Source: Tautonia sociabilis (GTDB taxonomy: Bacteria; Planctomycetota; Planctomycetia; Isosphaerales; Isosphaeraceae). Taken from it: 64,000 bases of DNA. Below, one piece after another: positions 53,391-62,918 of the stretch. How positions within the stretch are numbered: position 1 is the first letter of the stretch; every line of letters starts with the position of its first letter. The notes beneath the pieces are model-generated. The model did no database searches and was not told the origin of the DNA. It saw only the letters and a program-made list of their open reading frames with translations. The stretch spans positions 1 to 64,000 of the forward strand of contig NZ_RYZH01000003.1 in assembly GCF_003977685.1 (NCBI RefSeq), written 5' to 3'. Position numbers and translations under genes: made by a program.

Positions 53391-55214
53391 TCAGGGCCAC
53401 GCTGCTGGATCGTCGGGCCATTCCAGGGCGATCCGGAGCAGGCCCAGGTCGTCCCGGTACTCGGGCTCTTGCTCAAGGCCGAGCTGGTCGAACTCGAGGG
53501 TGTTGTCTCCCGGTCGGAGCAAGCCGTCGGGCAGGGGAAGCCGGAGCCGGGTCGGGGAGCGGTTGGCGTCTCGGACGTGGCGGTTGAGATCGTCGAAGCG
53601 CTCGCCGTTCAGGGCGACCCGGGTGCGGAGGAAACCGTTCCGCAGCTCCTCGACGAACCGGCCGGAGTCGAAGTCGCCCTCGACCTGAACGGCATCGATG
53701 ACGAGCTCGGCGGGGCGCCTGGGAAGGTCGTCGAGGCGGAAGCGGCGCTCGAGACGGTCGCCATCGGGCATGACCGGGTCGAGTTCGGGCATGGGCTGGT
53801 CGCCCAGGTGCCGGGGGTGCGGGTCGATGACGAGGACGCGGCCCCGGCCGAGGACCTCCAGCCGTCGGAGGAGGTTCCGGGGGATGGGGATGATCCCGCC
53901 GTAGGGGGTGGCGACCCGGATCGAAGCGTCGTCGAGCCCGGCGAGAGTGCCCTCGATCCGGTCGGGGAGGGAATCCGGGTCCCCGGATGCCCACTCGACC
54001 CGGATGATCGTGCCCGAGACGGGTTCTCCTGGCTGGGGAGCGCGGCGGAAGGAGAGCCCGGCGATCTGGGACCAGGGGAGGGAGATCGGCCGGTCGAGGG
54101 CGAGGAGCGTGACGGAGTCGGGGCCGGCGGAGACGAGCTCTCCCCAGAGCTGGTCGCCGGAGACCAGCCGGACCTCATCCTGATCGGGGTCGACCTCGAC
54201 GCTGGTGGCCGGCGAGAAGAACCGGACGGCGAGCACGTTGTCGACCTCGGCCGAGAGGCCAGCGGCCGGCCCGGCATCCCGACTCGCCTCGGAGAGGAGG
54301 CGGAGGGCGACGAGCGGGCCATTCGGCCCCTTGCCCCGACCGAGCTCGTCACCGTCGATGGCTAGGAGCGTCCGTTCCGGCCCGAACCGGGCCGAGAGCC
54401 GGTGGGTGCCTGCCTCCAGTGTGAGCGGCTGCACGAGAATCTCCGGCCCCCCCCGAGATTCGACCGACGGGAAGGGATCGGCCCAGCCAAGGACGACCCG
54501 GGTGATCTCCTCTCCGTTCGGGCCGTCGAAGATCAGGTCGACCACCCATCGGCGCCCCGGTACGGGGGAGGCCGCCCACGGGAAATCCAGTTCGACCCGG
54601 CCCGAGTCGATCCGGGCGGGCAGTCGGAGCCGGGCCTCGGCTCCTTCGGGGTCGAGGGAGAGGACGTGCCCGCCGCCGTCGGGGAGAAGACGGACCTCGG
54701 CGCCGGGCCGGAGCGTCCAGTGGTCGGGGTCGGCGTTCTGCTCGAAGCCTTCAGCGAGGACTCGGGCCTCTCCAGGGCGCTGACGGAGCGCGGAGGCCCC
54801 GAGGCGGTTGACCGCAACCTCGTCTCCCCGGTCGCCGAGGGACAGGCGGATGGTTGTTTCGTCGATCGTCAGGAGCTGCCCGGAGAGGCGCTGGTTGGCC
54901 CCGAGCTCAAGGATGAAGGGCTGGGGATTGGGAGCAGGGCCGGGTGGCGGGGCTTCCGGCCGACGTTCGACCCGGAAGAGGCGGTCGATGGGGAGGGGGG
55001 CGTCTCCCGAATCAGGCTCGAAGGCGATCTGGCCGTCGTCTCGGGAGACGAGGCGGCCGGTCAGCCGGCGGCCGTCGGGGCGCTCGGCGACCTCGGGACC
55101 GGGCCCGTCGTCCTGGGGGAAACCGCTCGCCTCCCCTCGGGAGAGGGAAGCGAGGAGGGCGATCGCGACGACGAGCCGCCGCGTCGGAGGGGATGGCGAG
55201 AACCGGATCGTCAC
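53391..55214 (-). CDS. Secreted beta-rich repeat protein
   Basis: The 607-residue protein has a signal peptide (TRRLVVAIALLASLSRGEAS). Four similar short beta modules of 40-60 residues follow, each beginning with a Gly-Leu/Thr-Gly turn (RRLTGRLVSRDDGQIAFE, QRLSGQLLTIDETTIRLS, DQLWGELVSAGPDSVTLL, DRIEGTLAGLDDASIRVA). A concanavalin/LamG-like beta domain lies between the second and third modules, and a final domain has carbohydrate-binding character. There is no catalytic motif. Its modules suggest binding to carbohydrate or protein at the cell surface. Confidence 0.72.
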   Translation of the reverse strand: MTIRFSPSPPTRRLVVAIALLASLSRGEASGFPQDDGPGPEVAERPDGRRLTGRLVSRDDGQIAFEPDSGDAPLPIDRLFRVERRPEAPPPGPAPNPQPFILELGANQRLSGQLLTIDETTIRLSLGDRGDEVAVNRLGASALRQRPGEARVLAEGFEQNADPDHWTLRPGAEVRLLPDGGGHVLSLDPEGAEARLRLPARIDSGRVELDFPWAASPVPGRRWVVDLIFDGPNGEEITRVVLGWADPFPSVESRGGPEILVQPLTLEAGTHRLSARFGPERTLLAIDGDELGRGKGPNGPLVALRLLSEASRDAGPAAGLSAEVDNVLAVRFFSPATSVEVDPDQDEVRLVSGDQLWGELVSAGPDSVTLLALDRPISLPWSQIAGLSFRRAPQPGEPVSGTIIRVEWASGDPDSLPDRIEGTLAGLDDASIRVATPYGGIIPIPRNLLRRLEVLGRGRVLVIDPHPRHLGDQPMPELDPVMPDGDRLERRFRLDDLPRRPAELVIDAVQVEGDFDSGRFVEELRNGFLRTRVALNGERFDDLNRHVRDANRSPTRLRLPLPDGLLRPGDNTLEFDQLGLEQEPEYRDDLGLLRIALEWPDDPAAWP

Positions 55215-55250
55215 GGTGCCTCCTCCGGGCGAGTCCCCCCGGCCTTGTCG

Positions 55251-55280
55251 AACTGAACCGAACCGAACCGAACCGAGCCG
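55251..55280. repeat. Pentanucleotide tandem repeat AACCG
   Basis: Four perfect AACCG units (55256-55275) are flanked by degenerate units on both sides, in the gap between two divergent genes. Confidence 0.85.
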
Positions 55281-55469
55281 GGGCGGCCTCGACCGTGGCC
55301 GGGCCGCCCCGGGCCGCCGCCGAGCGGAGGGGCGGGGCTGCCGGCGGACCGGCCCAGGCCCAGTGTACCGGCGCGGGAGGCCCCTGTCGCCGGGTGCTCG
55401 ACCGGGCCGGTCCTTCGCGATAGAACCGGTCGTCGCGACCGATCGCGCTCAACCCAGGAGGACACACCG

Positions 55470-56396
55470 ATGATTGCTCGATTCCCTCGACTCGCCGCAA
55501 CCCTGTCGCTCGGCCTTGCGTGGGCCGTCGCCCTGCCGGCCCTCGGGCAGGACCAAGCCGAGGCTCCCGACCGGCCGCTGCGGATCATCGTCTTCGGCGC
55601 CCATCCGGATGACTGCGAGCTGGAGGCCGGCGGCACGGCCGCCCGGTGGGCGAAGCTGGGCCACAAGGTCAAGTTCGTCGCCACGACCAACGGCGACATC
55701 GGCCACCATGAGATGGCCGGCGGCACGCTCGCCCGACGCCGAGCCGCCGAGGTGAAGCGCTGTGCCGAGATTCTCGGCATCGAAACCGAGGTGCTCGATA
55801 TCCACGACGGTGAGATCCTGCCCACGCTGGAGAACCGCCGGACGATCACCCGGCTGATCCGGGAGTGGGAAGCCGACCTGGTGATCTCCCACCGCCCGAA
55901 CGACTACCACCCGGACCACCGCTACACCGGGATCCTCGTGCAGGACGCGGCCTTCATGGTCATCGTGCCCAACTTTTGCCCCGACGTCCCCGCGCTGAGG
56001 AAGAACCCCGTGTTCATGTACAGCGAGGACTCGTTCCAGAAGCCCAACCCCTTCGAGCCGGACGTGGTGGTGCCGATCGATGAGGTCTTCGACCAGAAGG
56101 TGGCCTGCATTGACGCCCTGGCCTCGCAGTTCTACGAGTGGAACCCCTGGCTCTTCGGCTACCTCAACGAGGTGCCCGACTCTCCCGAAGCTCGCCTGGA
56201 ATGGACGAGGGAGCGGGCCCTTCGCCGCTACGGGGCCGTCGCCAACCGCTTCCGGGAGACGCTGGCCGAGTGGGTCGGCGACGAGGCGGCACAGGAGGTG
56301 AAGACGGCCGAGGCGTTCGAGGTGTGCGAGTACGGCTCGCAGCCGAGCCGGGAGGAGCTGGCGACGCTGTTCCCATTCTTCGGCGACCAGGACTGA
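55470..56396 (+). CDS. PIG-L family deacetylase
   Basis: The 308-residue exported protein has a signal peptide (LAATLSLGLAWAVALPALG) and the PIG-L/LmbE motif GAHPDDCELEAGG (about 43-55). The second metal-site motif HPDH follows later, after SHRPNDY. These zinc enzymes remove acetyl groups from N-acetylglucosaminyl substrates. The secreted form here suggests action on extracellular glycans or glycolipids. It is a single gene. The substrate is not specified by the sequence. Confidence 0.9.
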   Translation: MIARFPRLAATLSLGLAWAVALPALGQDQAEAPDRPLRIIVFGAHPDDCELEAGGTAARWAKLGHKVKFVATTNGDIGHHEMAGGTLARRRAAEVKRCAEILGIETEVLDIHDGEILPTLENRRTITRLIREWEADLVISHRPNDYHPDHRYTGILVQDAAFMVIVPNFCPDVPALRKNPVFMYSEDSFQKPNPFEPDVVVPIDEVFDQKVACIDALASQFYEWNPWLFGYLNEVPDSPEARLEWTRERALRRYGAVANRFRETLAEWVGDEAAQEVKTAEAFEVCEYGSQPSREELATLFPFFGDQD

Positions 56397-56556
56397 GGCG
56401 GTTGGGCTGAAGGCGGTTCGAGGAGGCCGGAATCCAAACAACCCCGGTTGCCGGGCCGCCACCAAGTCGGCCCGACACCCGGGGAGTTCAGGAAGGAAGG
56501 AAGCGAGCGGGGGGCAGGGAAGGCCCCCGCTCCGAATCAGGCCTGCGGCCGGCGGA

Positions 56557-57171
56557 TCAGCCGCCGCCGGGGACCGTGGCCTGGGGAGGCCCGCCGCAAC
56601 GTCGGAGGTAGTCCTTGTCGATGTAGACGACCTCGACGCGGGAGTCTCGGTTGTGGAAGGGGATGGGATAGTCGGACCAGTACATCTCGTCAAAGTAGAC
56701 GGTGCACTTGTAGTGGCAGTGGATCAGCTGGCAGGGGCCGGCCAAGGGGTAGACCTTGCAGGGGTCGACCGACTCGCCGATCTTTTCGATCACGAACCGG
56801 GCGTTGTTGCGCTGGACTGTGTAGAACGGGTCCATGCCGGCCCGGAACTTGGGGATCTTGGCCCAGATCTCCGCCTCGCTGGGCGGGTCAAGGCACGGGG
56901 GCGGGGCGAAATCGCCGGGGACGGGGTCCAGGATCGGGACGCGATCCATCTCCTCCTTGGCGATATCCTCCTCGAGCCGCTGCGACTGCGAGGGCAGGAT
57001 CGGCCAGGCGAAGGACCACCCGGTCGGGTGCAGCGGCGCGATGTTGCGGTAGACATACGGGATGCCGCAGCCGCCGACGCCGGCGGACAGCGCCAGGAAC
57101 AGGGCACCCGACAGCAGTCCGCGAACCCATCGCGGGGTGTGCGGGCCCCGGTGCCGCGCGGTACGGGTCAT
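56557..57171 (-). CDS. Planctomycete lipoprotein of unknown function
   Basis: The 204-residue protein has a signal sequence (GLLSGALFLALSAGVGGC) ending in a lipobox with Cys35, so the mature protein should be lipid-anchored. The rest has a Pro-rich part and a beta-rich C-terminal half (YTVQRNNARFVIEKIGES and IHCHYKCTVYFDEMY) with clustered Cys and His that could bind metal. The ATG at 57171 directly gives the signal. It is convergent with the PIG-L gene. No family is recognised. Confidence 0.75.
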   Translation of the reverse strand: MTRTARHRGPHTPRWVRGLLSGALFLALSAGVGGCGIPYVYRNIAPLHPTGWSFAWPILPSQSQRLEEDIAKEEMDRVPILDPVPGDFAPPPCLDPPSEAEIWAKIPKFRAGMDPFYTVQRNNARFVIEKIGESVDPCKVYPLAGPCQLIHCHYKCTVYFDEMYWSDYPIPFHNRDSRVEVVYIDKDYLRRCGGPPQATVPGGG

Positions 57172-57587
57172 CGTGTCTTCCCCTCCTTGGGATCAGTCGC
57201 CATCCGTTCGGGGGGCCCTCCACCCCTCCGACTCCGGCGCCGGGACCGTCCCCGCCGCCGACCCGCCAGGTTCCCCCGACGGGAGGGCCGGGCGGCCGTC
57301 TCTCGACCTCGGCTCGTACCGATTATCGAACCGAGGCCGCTCCGGCTGTGAGAAAAATCCGCGGCGCCGGTGGAGGCCGCGGTCCCCGGTCAACCCGAAT
57401 CGGGCCGGCCGAGCGTTTCCAACGGAAGGATCGGCCCGACCGGCATTTGATCTTGAGTCCCCCCGCCCGATCCGCGCGTCCGGATCGGCTTGAGCCGCCG
57501 GCCGAGCCCCCGGTAGACTGTATCTCTGTCGATCATCCTCCCAGGGGGCCGTCCGCCCCCGGGGACGGTCGGGAGGCCCGAGACGCG
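57172..57587. other. Divergent intergenic region
   Basis: It separates the lipoprotein gene from the ComEA-like gene. Only the plus-strand promoter at 57490-57519 is recognisable. Confidence 0.45.
57490..57519 (+). promoter_or_regulatory. Promoter of the ComEA-like gene
   Basis: TTGAGC (57490-57495) is 18 bases from TAGACT (57514-57519), about 70 bases before the ATG. Confidence 0.6.
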
Positions 57588-57962
57588 ATGGCCGCGGGAA
57601 CGCCGCCCCTCTGGGGATGGGGACGAGACCAGCGCCTCCTGCTCGCCGCGACGGCGGCGATCGGGGCGGTCGCGCTGCTGGTGGGAGTCGCCTCGGAGGA
57701 ACCCCCCTCCTCCCCGCCGCCGGCCTCGGTGGAGGCCGACGTGAACTCGGCGCCGGCGGCGGTGCTGCTCGCCCTGCCGGGACTCGGCCCGACTCGGGTC
57801 GATCGGATCGTCGAGGCCCGCTCGGAGCGGCCGTTTGACTCGCTCGAGGACCTGGCCGACCGGGTGAAGGGGATCGGCCCGGCGACGATCGAGGGGATCC
57901 GGCCGTTCTCCCGGGCCGGGGATCCGGCCGGGAAGGAGCCGGCTCCGGACCCAACCCCCTGA
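57588..57962 (+). CDS. ComEA-like helix-hairpin-helix protein
   Basis: The 124-residue protein has one membrane segment (LLLAATAAIGAVALLVGV, about 18-35). A short Pro-rich linker follows, then a double helix-hairpin-helix of ComEA type: VNSAPAAVLLALPGLGPTRV and FDSLEDLADRVKGIGPATIE. ComEA proteins are membrane-anchored DNA-binding receptors in natural competence. Similar domains occur in other DNA-binding roles. The ATG at 57588 follows GGGAGGCCC. It lies 48 bases before uvrB and may be cotranscribed with it. Confidence 0.88.
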   Translation: MAAGTPPLWGWGRDQRLLLAATAAIGAVALLVGVASEEPPSSPPPASVEADVNSAPAAVLLALPGLGPTRVDRIVEARSERPFDSLEDLADRVKGIGPATIEGIRPFSRAGDPAGKEPAPDPTP

Positions 57963-58010
57963 CCTCACCCGACCCTCTCCCCACGACCCTCCCCCCCAGC
58001 CGAGGCCGCC

Positions 58011-60074
58011 ATGTCGGAGTTTCAGCTCGAATGCCCGTTCCCCCCGGCCGGCGACCAGCCGGCGGCCATCGAGGCCCTGGTCCGGGGAGTCCTCGAGGGG
58101 AAGGCGCACCAGACGCTCCTGGGTGTCACCGGCTCGGGCAAGACCTTCACGATGGCCAACGTCATCGCCCGGCTGGGGAGGCCGGCGTTGATCCTCTCGC
58201 ACAACAAGACGCTCGCGGCGCAGCTCTACGCCGAGTTCCGCGACTTCTTCCCCCACAACGCTGTCCGCTACTTCGTCAGCTACTACGACTACTACCAGCC
58301 CGAGGCGTACATCCCCCAGCGGGACATCTACATCGAGAAGGACTCGTCGATCAACGAGGAGATCGAGCGCCTTCGCCTGGCGGCGACCAGCGCGCTGGTC
58401 AGCCGCCGGGACACGATCGTCGTCTCCTCGGTGTCTTCGATCTACGGCCTGGGATCGCCGGACGACTATCGGAAGATGATGGTCCACCTGAGGCTCGGCG
58501 ACGAGGTCGACCGGGACGAGGTGCTGATGAAGCTGGTCGACATCCAGTACGACCGCAACGATGTGGCCTTCGAGCGCGGGAAGTTCCGGGTCCGAGGCGA
58601 TGTGGTCGAGGTCTGGCCGGCATACGAGGAAACCGCCGTCCGCATCGAGCTGTTCGGGGACGAGGTGGAGTCGCTGGCCGAGATCGACCCGGTCTCGGGC
58701 AAGGTGATCGAGAAGCGTCAGGATCTCTACATCTACCCGGCCCGCCACTTCGTGCTGCCGGAGGAGCGAATCAAGGGGGCGGTCGACGCGATCAAGGAGG
58801 AGCTGGACCAGAGACTCACGCAGCTTAAGGAGCAGGGCAAGCTGCTGGAAGCCCAGCGCCTCTCGGCCCGGACGCGATACGACATCGAGATGCTGCTGGA
58901 GGTCGGCTACTGCCAGGGGATCGAGAACTACAGCCGGCACCTCTCCGGCCGCAAGGCGGGGGAGACGCCGAACACGCTGCTCGACTTCTTCCCCAAAGAC
59001 GCGCTGATGTTCATCGACGAGTCCCACGTCACCATCCCCCAGGTTCGAGGGATGTTCGCCGGGGATTTCAGCCGTAAGAGCACGCTGGTCGAGCACGGCT
59101 TCCGACTGCCCAGCGCCCTGGACAACCGCCCGTTGCGCTTCGACGAGTGGGAGAAGAAGCTTGGTCCCCGCATTTATGTCTCGGCCACTCCGGCGGACTA
59201 CGAGGTGAACATGTCCGGCGGCGAGGTCGTCGAGCAGGTCATCCGGCCGACCGGGCTGGTCGACCCGGTGATCCGGGTCGAGCCCGCCCGGGGGCAGGTC
59301 CCCGCCCTGCTGGAAGAGGTGAGGAGACGGGCCGAGCGGGGAGAGCGGGTGCTCATCACCACCCTGACCAAGCGGCTCTCGGAGGACCTCTCCCGATACC
59401 TGAAGGAGCAGGGGATGCGGACCAAGTGGCTGCATTCGGAACTGGACGCCTTTGAACGCGTCGAGATTCTCCGGGAGCTGCGCGAGGGGGCCTTCGACGC
59501 CCTGGTCGGCGTCAACCTGCTGCGCGAGGGGCTCGACCTGCCGGAGGTATCGATGGTCTGCATCCTCGACGCCGACAAGGAGGGCTTTCTCCGGAGCGAA
59601 ACCTCCCTCATCCAGACGATCGGCCGCGCCGCCCGGAACGTGAACGCCGAGGTCGTCCTGTACGCCGACACCGTCACCCGGTCGATGCAGAAGGCGATCG
59701 ACGAGACGAACCGCCGCCGGGAGAAGCAGCTCGCCTATAATCAAGAGCACGGGATCACCCCTGAGACGATCCGCAAGGCGATCCGGCGCGGCATCGAGGA
59801 GGAGATCCAGGCCAAGGCCATCGCGCGCAAGGCCGTCGGCAAGGACGAGCGGGAGGCGATCACCGAGGAGTACCTCAACGAACTGGAAGGGGAGATGCTC
59901 AAGGCCGCCGAGGCGCTGGAGTTCGAACGGGCGGCGGCGTTGCGCGACCGGATCCTCCAGCTCCGATCGGAGGCGGAAGGAGGCCCGGGCCGTCCGATGG
60001 CCTCGACGCAGGCGGTCGGCGCAAAGCGCCGGGGAGCGGGCAAGCGAGGGAGGGGCCGGGCGAAGCCGGGTTGA
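58011..60074 (+). CDS. uvrB: UvrABC excision nuclease subunit B
   Basis: UvrB is the damage-verification helicase of nucleotide excision repair. The 687-residue protein has Walker [10 protein letters not shown] (about 38-46), the beta-hairpin [12 protein letters not shown], the helicase motif [12 protein letters not shown], the motif [13 protein letters not shown]-like [12 protein letters not shown], and a C-terminal UVR domain that binds UvrC ([19 protein letters not shown]). A basic Lys/Arg tail follows. It is probably in one unit with the ComEA-like gene. Confidence 0.97.
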   Translation: MSEFQLECPFPPAGDQPAAIEALVRGVLEGKAHQTLLGVTGSGKTFTMANVIARLGRPALILSHNKTLAAQLYAEFRDFFPHNAVRYFVSYYDYYQPEAYIPQRDIYIEKDSSINEEIERLRLAATSALVSRRDTIVVSSVSSIYGLGSPDDYRKMMVHLRLGDEVDRDEVLMKLVDIQYDRNDVAFERGKFRVRGDVVEVWPAYEETAVRIELFGDEVESLAEIDPVSGKVIEKRQDLYIYPARHFVLPEERIKGAVDAIKEELDQRLTQLKEQGKLLEAQRLSARTRYDIEMLLEVGYCQGIENYSRHLSGRKAGETPNTLLDFFPKDALMFIDESHVTIPQVRGMFAGDFSRKSTLVEHGFRLPSALDNRPLRFDEWEKKLGPRIYVSATPADYEVNMSGGEVVEQVIRPTGLVDPVIRVEPARGQVPALLEEVRRRAERGERVLITTLTKRLSEDLSRYLKEQGMRTKWLHSELDAFERVEILRELREGAFDALVGVNLLREGLDLPEVSMVCILDADKEGFLRSETSLIQTIGRAARNVNAEVVLYADTVTRSMQKAIDETNRRREKQLAYNQEHGITPETIRKAIRRGIEEEIQAKAIARKAVGKDEREAITEEYLNELEGEMLKAAEALEFERAAALRDRILQLRSEAEGGPGRPMASTQAVGAKRRGAGKRGRGRAKPG

Positions 60075-60189
60075 TCGCCACGGCTTCCGAGTCAAGCGGG
60101 TCACAATGGTTGCATGTTGGCCTAGTCTCTCTTTGGGGGATCGTGGCTTAGTTCCTCCCTGATCGACCCTCCCGCCTGGAGACCCCGCC

Positions 60190-60699
60190 GTGTCTCGCCT
60201 CCTGTTGATCCTCGCCAGTCCGTTTCTCCTCGCGGTTCTGATCGGCTGGGCGATCCCCGACGTCGAGCCGATCGACGTGTCGGAAGGCCCGATGGCCGAG
60301 TTCTCTATGCTCAACTACCGCTGGGAGAAGCGGGTGATCCTCGTCTTCGCCACCACGCTCTCCGACCCGAACTACCAACACGCGGCCAACGAGACTCGTC
60401 GCTGGAACGAGGCCCTGGACGACCGCGACGTTGTCGTGATCACCGCTGTCCGGGACGGCTTCAGCCGGGCGGGGGACCGGCTGCTCGACAGGGAGGACCT
60501 CGCGAAGCTCCGGTCGGAATTCGGGGTTGGCCCCGAGGAGTTCGCCTTGATCCTCGTCGATCTGGACGGCACCGAGGAGGCCCGATGGGATCACGTGCCG
60601 CCGATGGACGAGATCTTCGACCGGCTCGACGCGATGACCAGGAAACGCGAGGAGGAAGCCGGGCGGACCCTGGGCGGCGACGGATCGTCGATCGATTGA
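60190..60699 (+). CDS. DUF4174 domain protein
   Basis: The 169-residue protein has a signal peptide or signal anchor (LLLILASPFLLAVLIGWAI), then a DUF4174 domain with a thioredoxin-like core: KRVILVFATTLSDPNYQ, then VVVITAVRDG and FALILVDLDGTEEAR. It lacks a CxxC redox pair. It starts with GTG at 60190 and ends with a Glu/Gly-rich tail. It is a periplasmic or envelope protein of unknown role. A small inverted repeat overlaps its stop. Confidence 0.85.
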   Translation: MSRLLLILASPFLLAVLIGWAIPDVEPIDVSEGPMAEFSMLNYRWEKRVILVFATTLSDPNYQHAANETRRWNEALDDRDVVVITAVRDGFSRAGDRLLDREDLAKLRSEFGVGPEEFALILVDLDGTEEARWDHVPPMDEIFDRLDAMTRKREEEAGRTLGGDGSSID

Positions 60700-60706
60700 T
60701 CGATCG
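60689..60706 (+). terminator. Candidate hairpin at the DUF4174 gene end
   Basis: CGATCGAT-TG-ATCGATCG is an 8-bp inverted repeat around the stop codon (60697-60699). Confidence 0.35.
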
Positions 60707-60811
60707 TCCTGGCCCGGGCCTGGCGCTTGCCGGCCGGGGCCCGGGCCGATACCGTGTCCCCTCGGCCGGGACGGGTCCCGATCGATCGATCTCCCGAGGG
60801 AGCGGCCGGAC

Positions 60812-61723
60812 ATGATCGAGCAGACGAGCAGGCCCTTGTTCGGAGCTCCCGAGCGGGCCAATGCCGAGTCCCTGATCGAGCTGGCGCTGGCCGAGGATCT
60901 CGGCGATCTCGGCGACCTGACCGGCAAGGCGACGATTCCCGAGGACGCGACCGGCTCCTCCCGGTTTGTCGCCCGCCAGGAGGGGGTGCTCGCGGGGCTG
61001 CCGGTCGTCCGGATGCTGGCCGACCGCTTCGGGCTCTCCGAGGGGTTCGAGGACGATCGTTCCGACGGCGACCCGATCCGTCCTGGCGACTCAATCGCCC
61101 GGGTGGCCGGGTCGATGCGGGCGATTCTGGCGATGGAGCGAACCGCGCTGAACTTCCTCCAGCGGCTTTCTGGGATCGCCTCGCTGACCCATCGGTTCGT
61201 GAAGGCCGTCGAGGGGACCTCGGCTGAGATTCTCGACACGCGCAAGACGACCCCGGGCTGGCGGATGCTGGAGAAGTACGCGGTGCGCTGCGGAGGGGGG
61301 CGGAACCACCGGGTCGGCCTGTTTGACGCCGTGCTGATCAAGGACAACCACCTGGCCTGGCTTGCCTCGGGGGACGACCCGATTGGGCGGGCGATCGCCT
61401 CGAGCCGGTCGCTGGCCCCGCCGGGGACGGTGGTCGAGGTGGAGGTCGACCGGCTGGACCAGCTCGATCGGGCGCTGGAGTGCCGGCCGGACATTATCCT
61501 GCTCGACAACTTCCGGCCGGAGGATCTGGCCGAGGCCGTCCGGAGGCGGGACGATCGGGCGCCGGGGGTGCTGCTGGAGGCGTCGGGGGGAATCTCCCTG
61601 GCCTCGGTGGGGGAGGTGGCGAGGGCGGGGGTCGACCGGATCAGCGTCGGGGCGCTGACGCACTCGGCCCCGGCGCTGGACATCGCGCTGGATGAGGACG
61701 GCTCGGGATCGATCCCTGTTTGA
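60812..61723 (+). CDS. nadC: Nicotinate-nucleotide pyrophosphorylase (carboxylating)
   Basis: NadC converts quinolinate and PRPP to nicotinate mononucleotide in de novo NAD synthesis. The 303-residue protein shows the family order: DLTGKATIPEDATGSS, GSMRAILAMERTALNFLQRL, LDTRKTTPGWRMLEKYAVRC with the basic quinolinate-binding residues, VLIKDNHLAWL, VEVEVDRLDQ and LLDNFRPEDL. The C-terminal end is extended by a few residues next to a 25-bp duplication. Its length is otherwise normal. Confidence 0.96.
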   Translation: MIEQTSRPLFGAPERANAESLIELALAEDLGDLGDLTGKATIPEDATGSSRFVARQEGVLAGLPVVRMLADRFGLSEGFEDDRSDGDPIRPGDSIARVAGSMRAILAMERTALNFLQRLSGIASLTHRFVKAVEGTSAEILDTRKTTPGWRMLEKYAVRCGGGRNHRVGLFDAVLIKDNHLAWLASGDDPIGRAIASSRSLAPPGTVVEVEVDRLDQLDRALECRPDIILLDNFRPEDLAEAVRRRDDRAPGVLLEASGGISLASVGEVARAGVDRISVGALTHSAPALDIALDEDGSGSIPV

Positions 61724-61749
61724 AGGCTCGGGATCGATCCCTGCTTGAA
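61700..61749. repeat. 25-bp tandem duplication at the nadC 3' end
   Basis: Two 25-bp units (61700-61724 and 61725-61749) match at 24 of 25 positions. The first contains the nadC stop codon, and each contains GGATCGATCC. Confidence 0.85.
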
Positions 61750-62051
61750 TTTGACACAGGACCTGGGTGTGGCCTAGGGTTCTGTCGCCGGGGACGTCGG
61801 TCGTCCCGGCCCCGGGAGGCTCCGGCCGCCCGGGAGACGTCGGCACAGGCCGGCGTGACGCATCGGGGACGGTACCTTTGGGGAGGGGTGCCGGCTCCTG
61901 GGGGCGGGGGAGGCGCACGGAGCGCGTCGAGGGGCCCCCGCCCCCTCTTCATTCCATCCCTTGGCCCCAGAACGCCGGGGCTGGTAGACTCGATCGCGAC
62001 GGCGAACGCGGTGGACCCCACCCGCCCCGACCCCGCGATGGAGCCCGAGTC
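61724..62051. other. Intergenic region between nadC and the HEAT/TPR gene
   Basis: It holds the second copy of the 25-bp duplication, a weaker promoter-like pair starting with TTGACA at 61751, and the better promoter at 61961-61990. Confidence 0.45.
61961..61990 (+). promoter_or_regulatory. Promoter of the HEAT/TPR gene
   Basis: TTGGCC (61961-61966) is followed after 18 bases by TAGACT (61985-61990), the same -10 box as at 57514. Confidence 0.55.
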
Positions 62052-62918
62052 ATGACCCCCGACCCGTCGCCGATCGGCCTCCCGCTCGGGATGGCCCCGG
62101 CTGTCGCCCTGGTCGTCGTCCTGGCCGGCCCTCCTCCGTCGTCTCTCGCGGTCGCCGTCGCCGTCGACCCTCCCGAGGAGGGGATCGCGACCATGAACGA
62201 GCCCGGACGCCAGCCCTTGCTGGCCTATTACTTCGATCGGCTCGAGCGAGACGGCGACCTCGACACCTTCCTGGACCTGGTCAAGCCCCGGTACACGGAG
62301 GGGACGCTTCGCCGCCTTGTCCACGCCCCCGACGTTCGGGTCCGCCGCGCCGCCGTGACGGCCCTGGGACAGCTCGGCGGCTTCGGGTGCAATCCCGAGC
62401 TCGCCTCCCGGCTGGCCGATCCCGACCCGGTCGTCCGCGACCTGGCCCGGAACGCCCTCTGGTCCGTCTGGTTCCGGGCCGATTCCCCCGAGAACAACGA
62501 GCGGCTGCGGACGGTGATCGACCTGCTCGGTCACGGTCGGCTGGACGCCGCCTCTCGGGCGGCCACGGAACTGATCGCCCGCGCCCCGAACTTCGCCGAG
62601 GCGTACAATCAGCGAGCGGTCGCTGCTTATTTGTTGGGCAACTACGCGGAGAGCGCGGCCGACTGCCGGCGGGTGCTGGAGCTGAATCCGTACCACATTG
62701 GGGCGCTCGGGGGGCTGGCCCAGTGTTACCTCCAGCTCGACCGCCCAGACCTGGCGCTCCCGGTCTTCAAGCGATCGCTGGAGCTCCAGCCGCATGATGA
62801 CGGGCTTCGACGGTTGATCGCCTCGCTGGAAGGCCCCCCGCGCCTGCCCCCGGCCGGGCCGCCAGCCCGGCCCTCCCCGCCCCGCGACGCTTCCCCGAAT
62901 GATCCCTCTGCCGATTGA
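62052..62918 (+). CDS. HEAT and TPR repeat protein
   Basis: The 288-residue protein has a hydrophobic N-terminal segment ([16 protein letters not shown]). A HEAT-like part follows ([19 protein letters not shown] and [18 protein letters not shown]), then TPR-type repeats ([38 protein letters not shown]). The tail is Pro-rich. The ATG at 62052 starts just before the hydrophobic segment. The protein is probably membrane-attached or exported. Its 3' end overlaps the hrpB start by 20 bases, so the two are likely cotranscribed. Confidence 0.78.
   Translation: MTPDPSPIGLPLGMAPAVALVVVLAGPPPSSLAVAVAVDPPEEGIATMNEPGRQPLLAYYFDRLERDGDLDTFLDLVKPRYTEGTLRRLVHAPDVRVRRAAVTALGQLGGFGCNPELASRLADPDPVVRDLARNALWSVWFRADSPENNERLRTVIDLLGHGRLDAASRAATELIARAPNFAEAYNQRAVAAYLLGNYAESAADCRRVLELNPYHIGALGGLAQCYLQLDRPDLALPVFKRSLELQPHDDGLRRLIASLEGPPRLPPAGPPARPSPPRDASPNDPSAD

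Noticed and set aside
57588-57962. Evidence for natural competence
   Set aside because: A single ComEA-like gene next to uvrB is not enough, and no comEC or pilus gene is in the window.
60075-60189. A possible tRNA or small RNA in the AT-richer gap before the DUF4174 gene
   Set aside because: No cloverleaf, T-loop or paired arms could be found.
57390-60314. A 974-residue frame antisense to uvrB
   Set aside because: It has Arg/Asp/Leu-rich low-complexity composition and lies opposite a certain gene.
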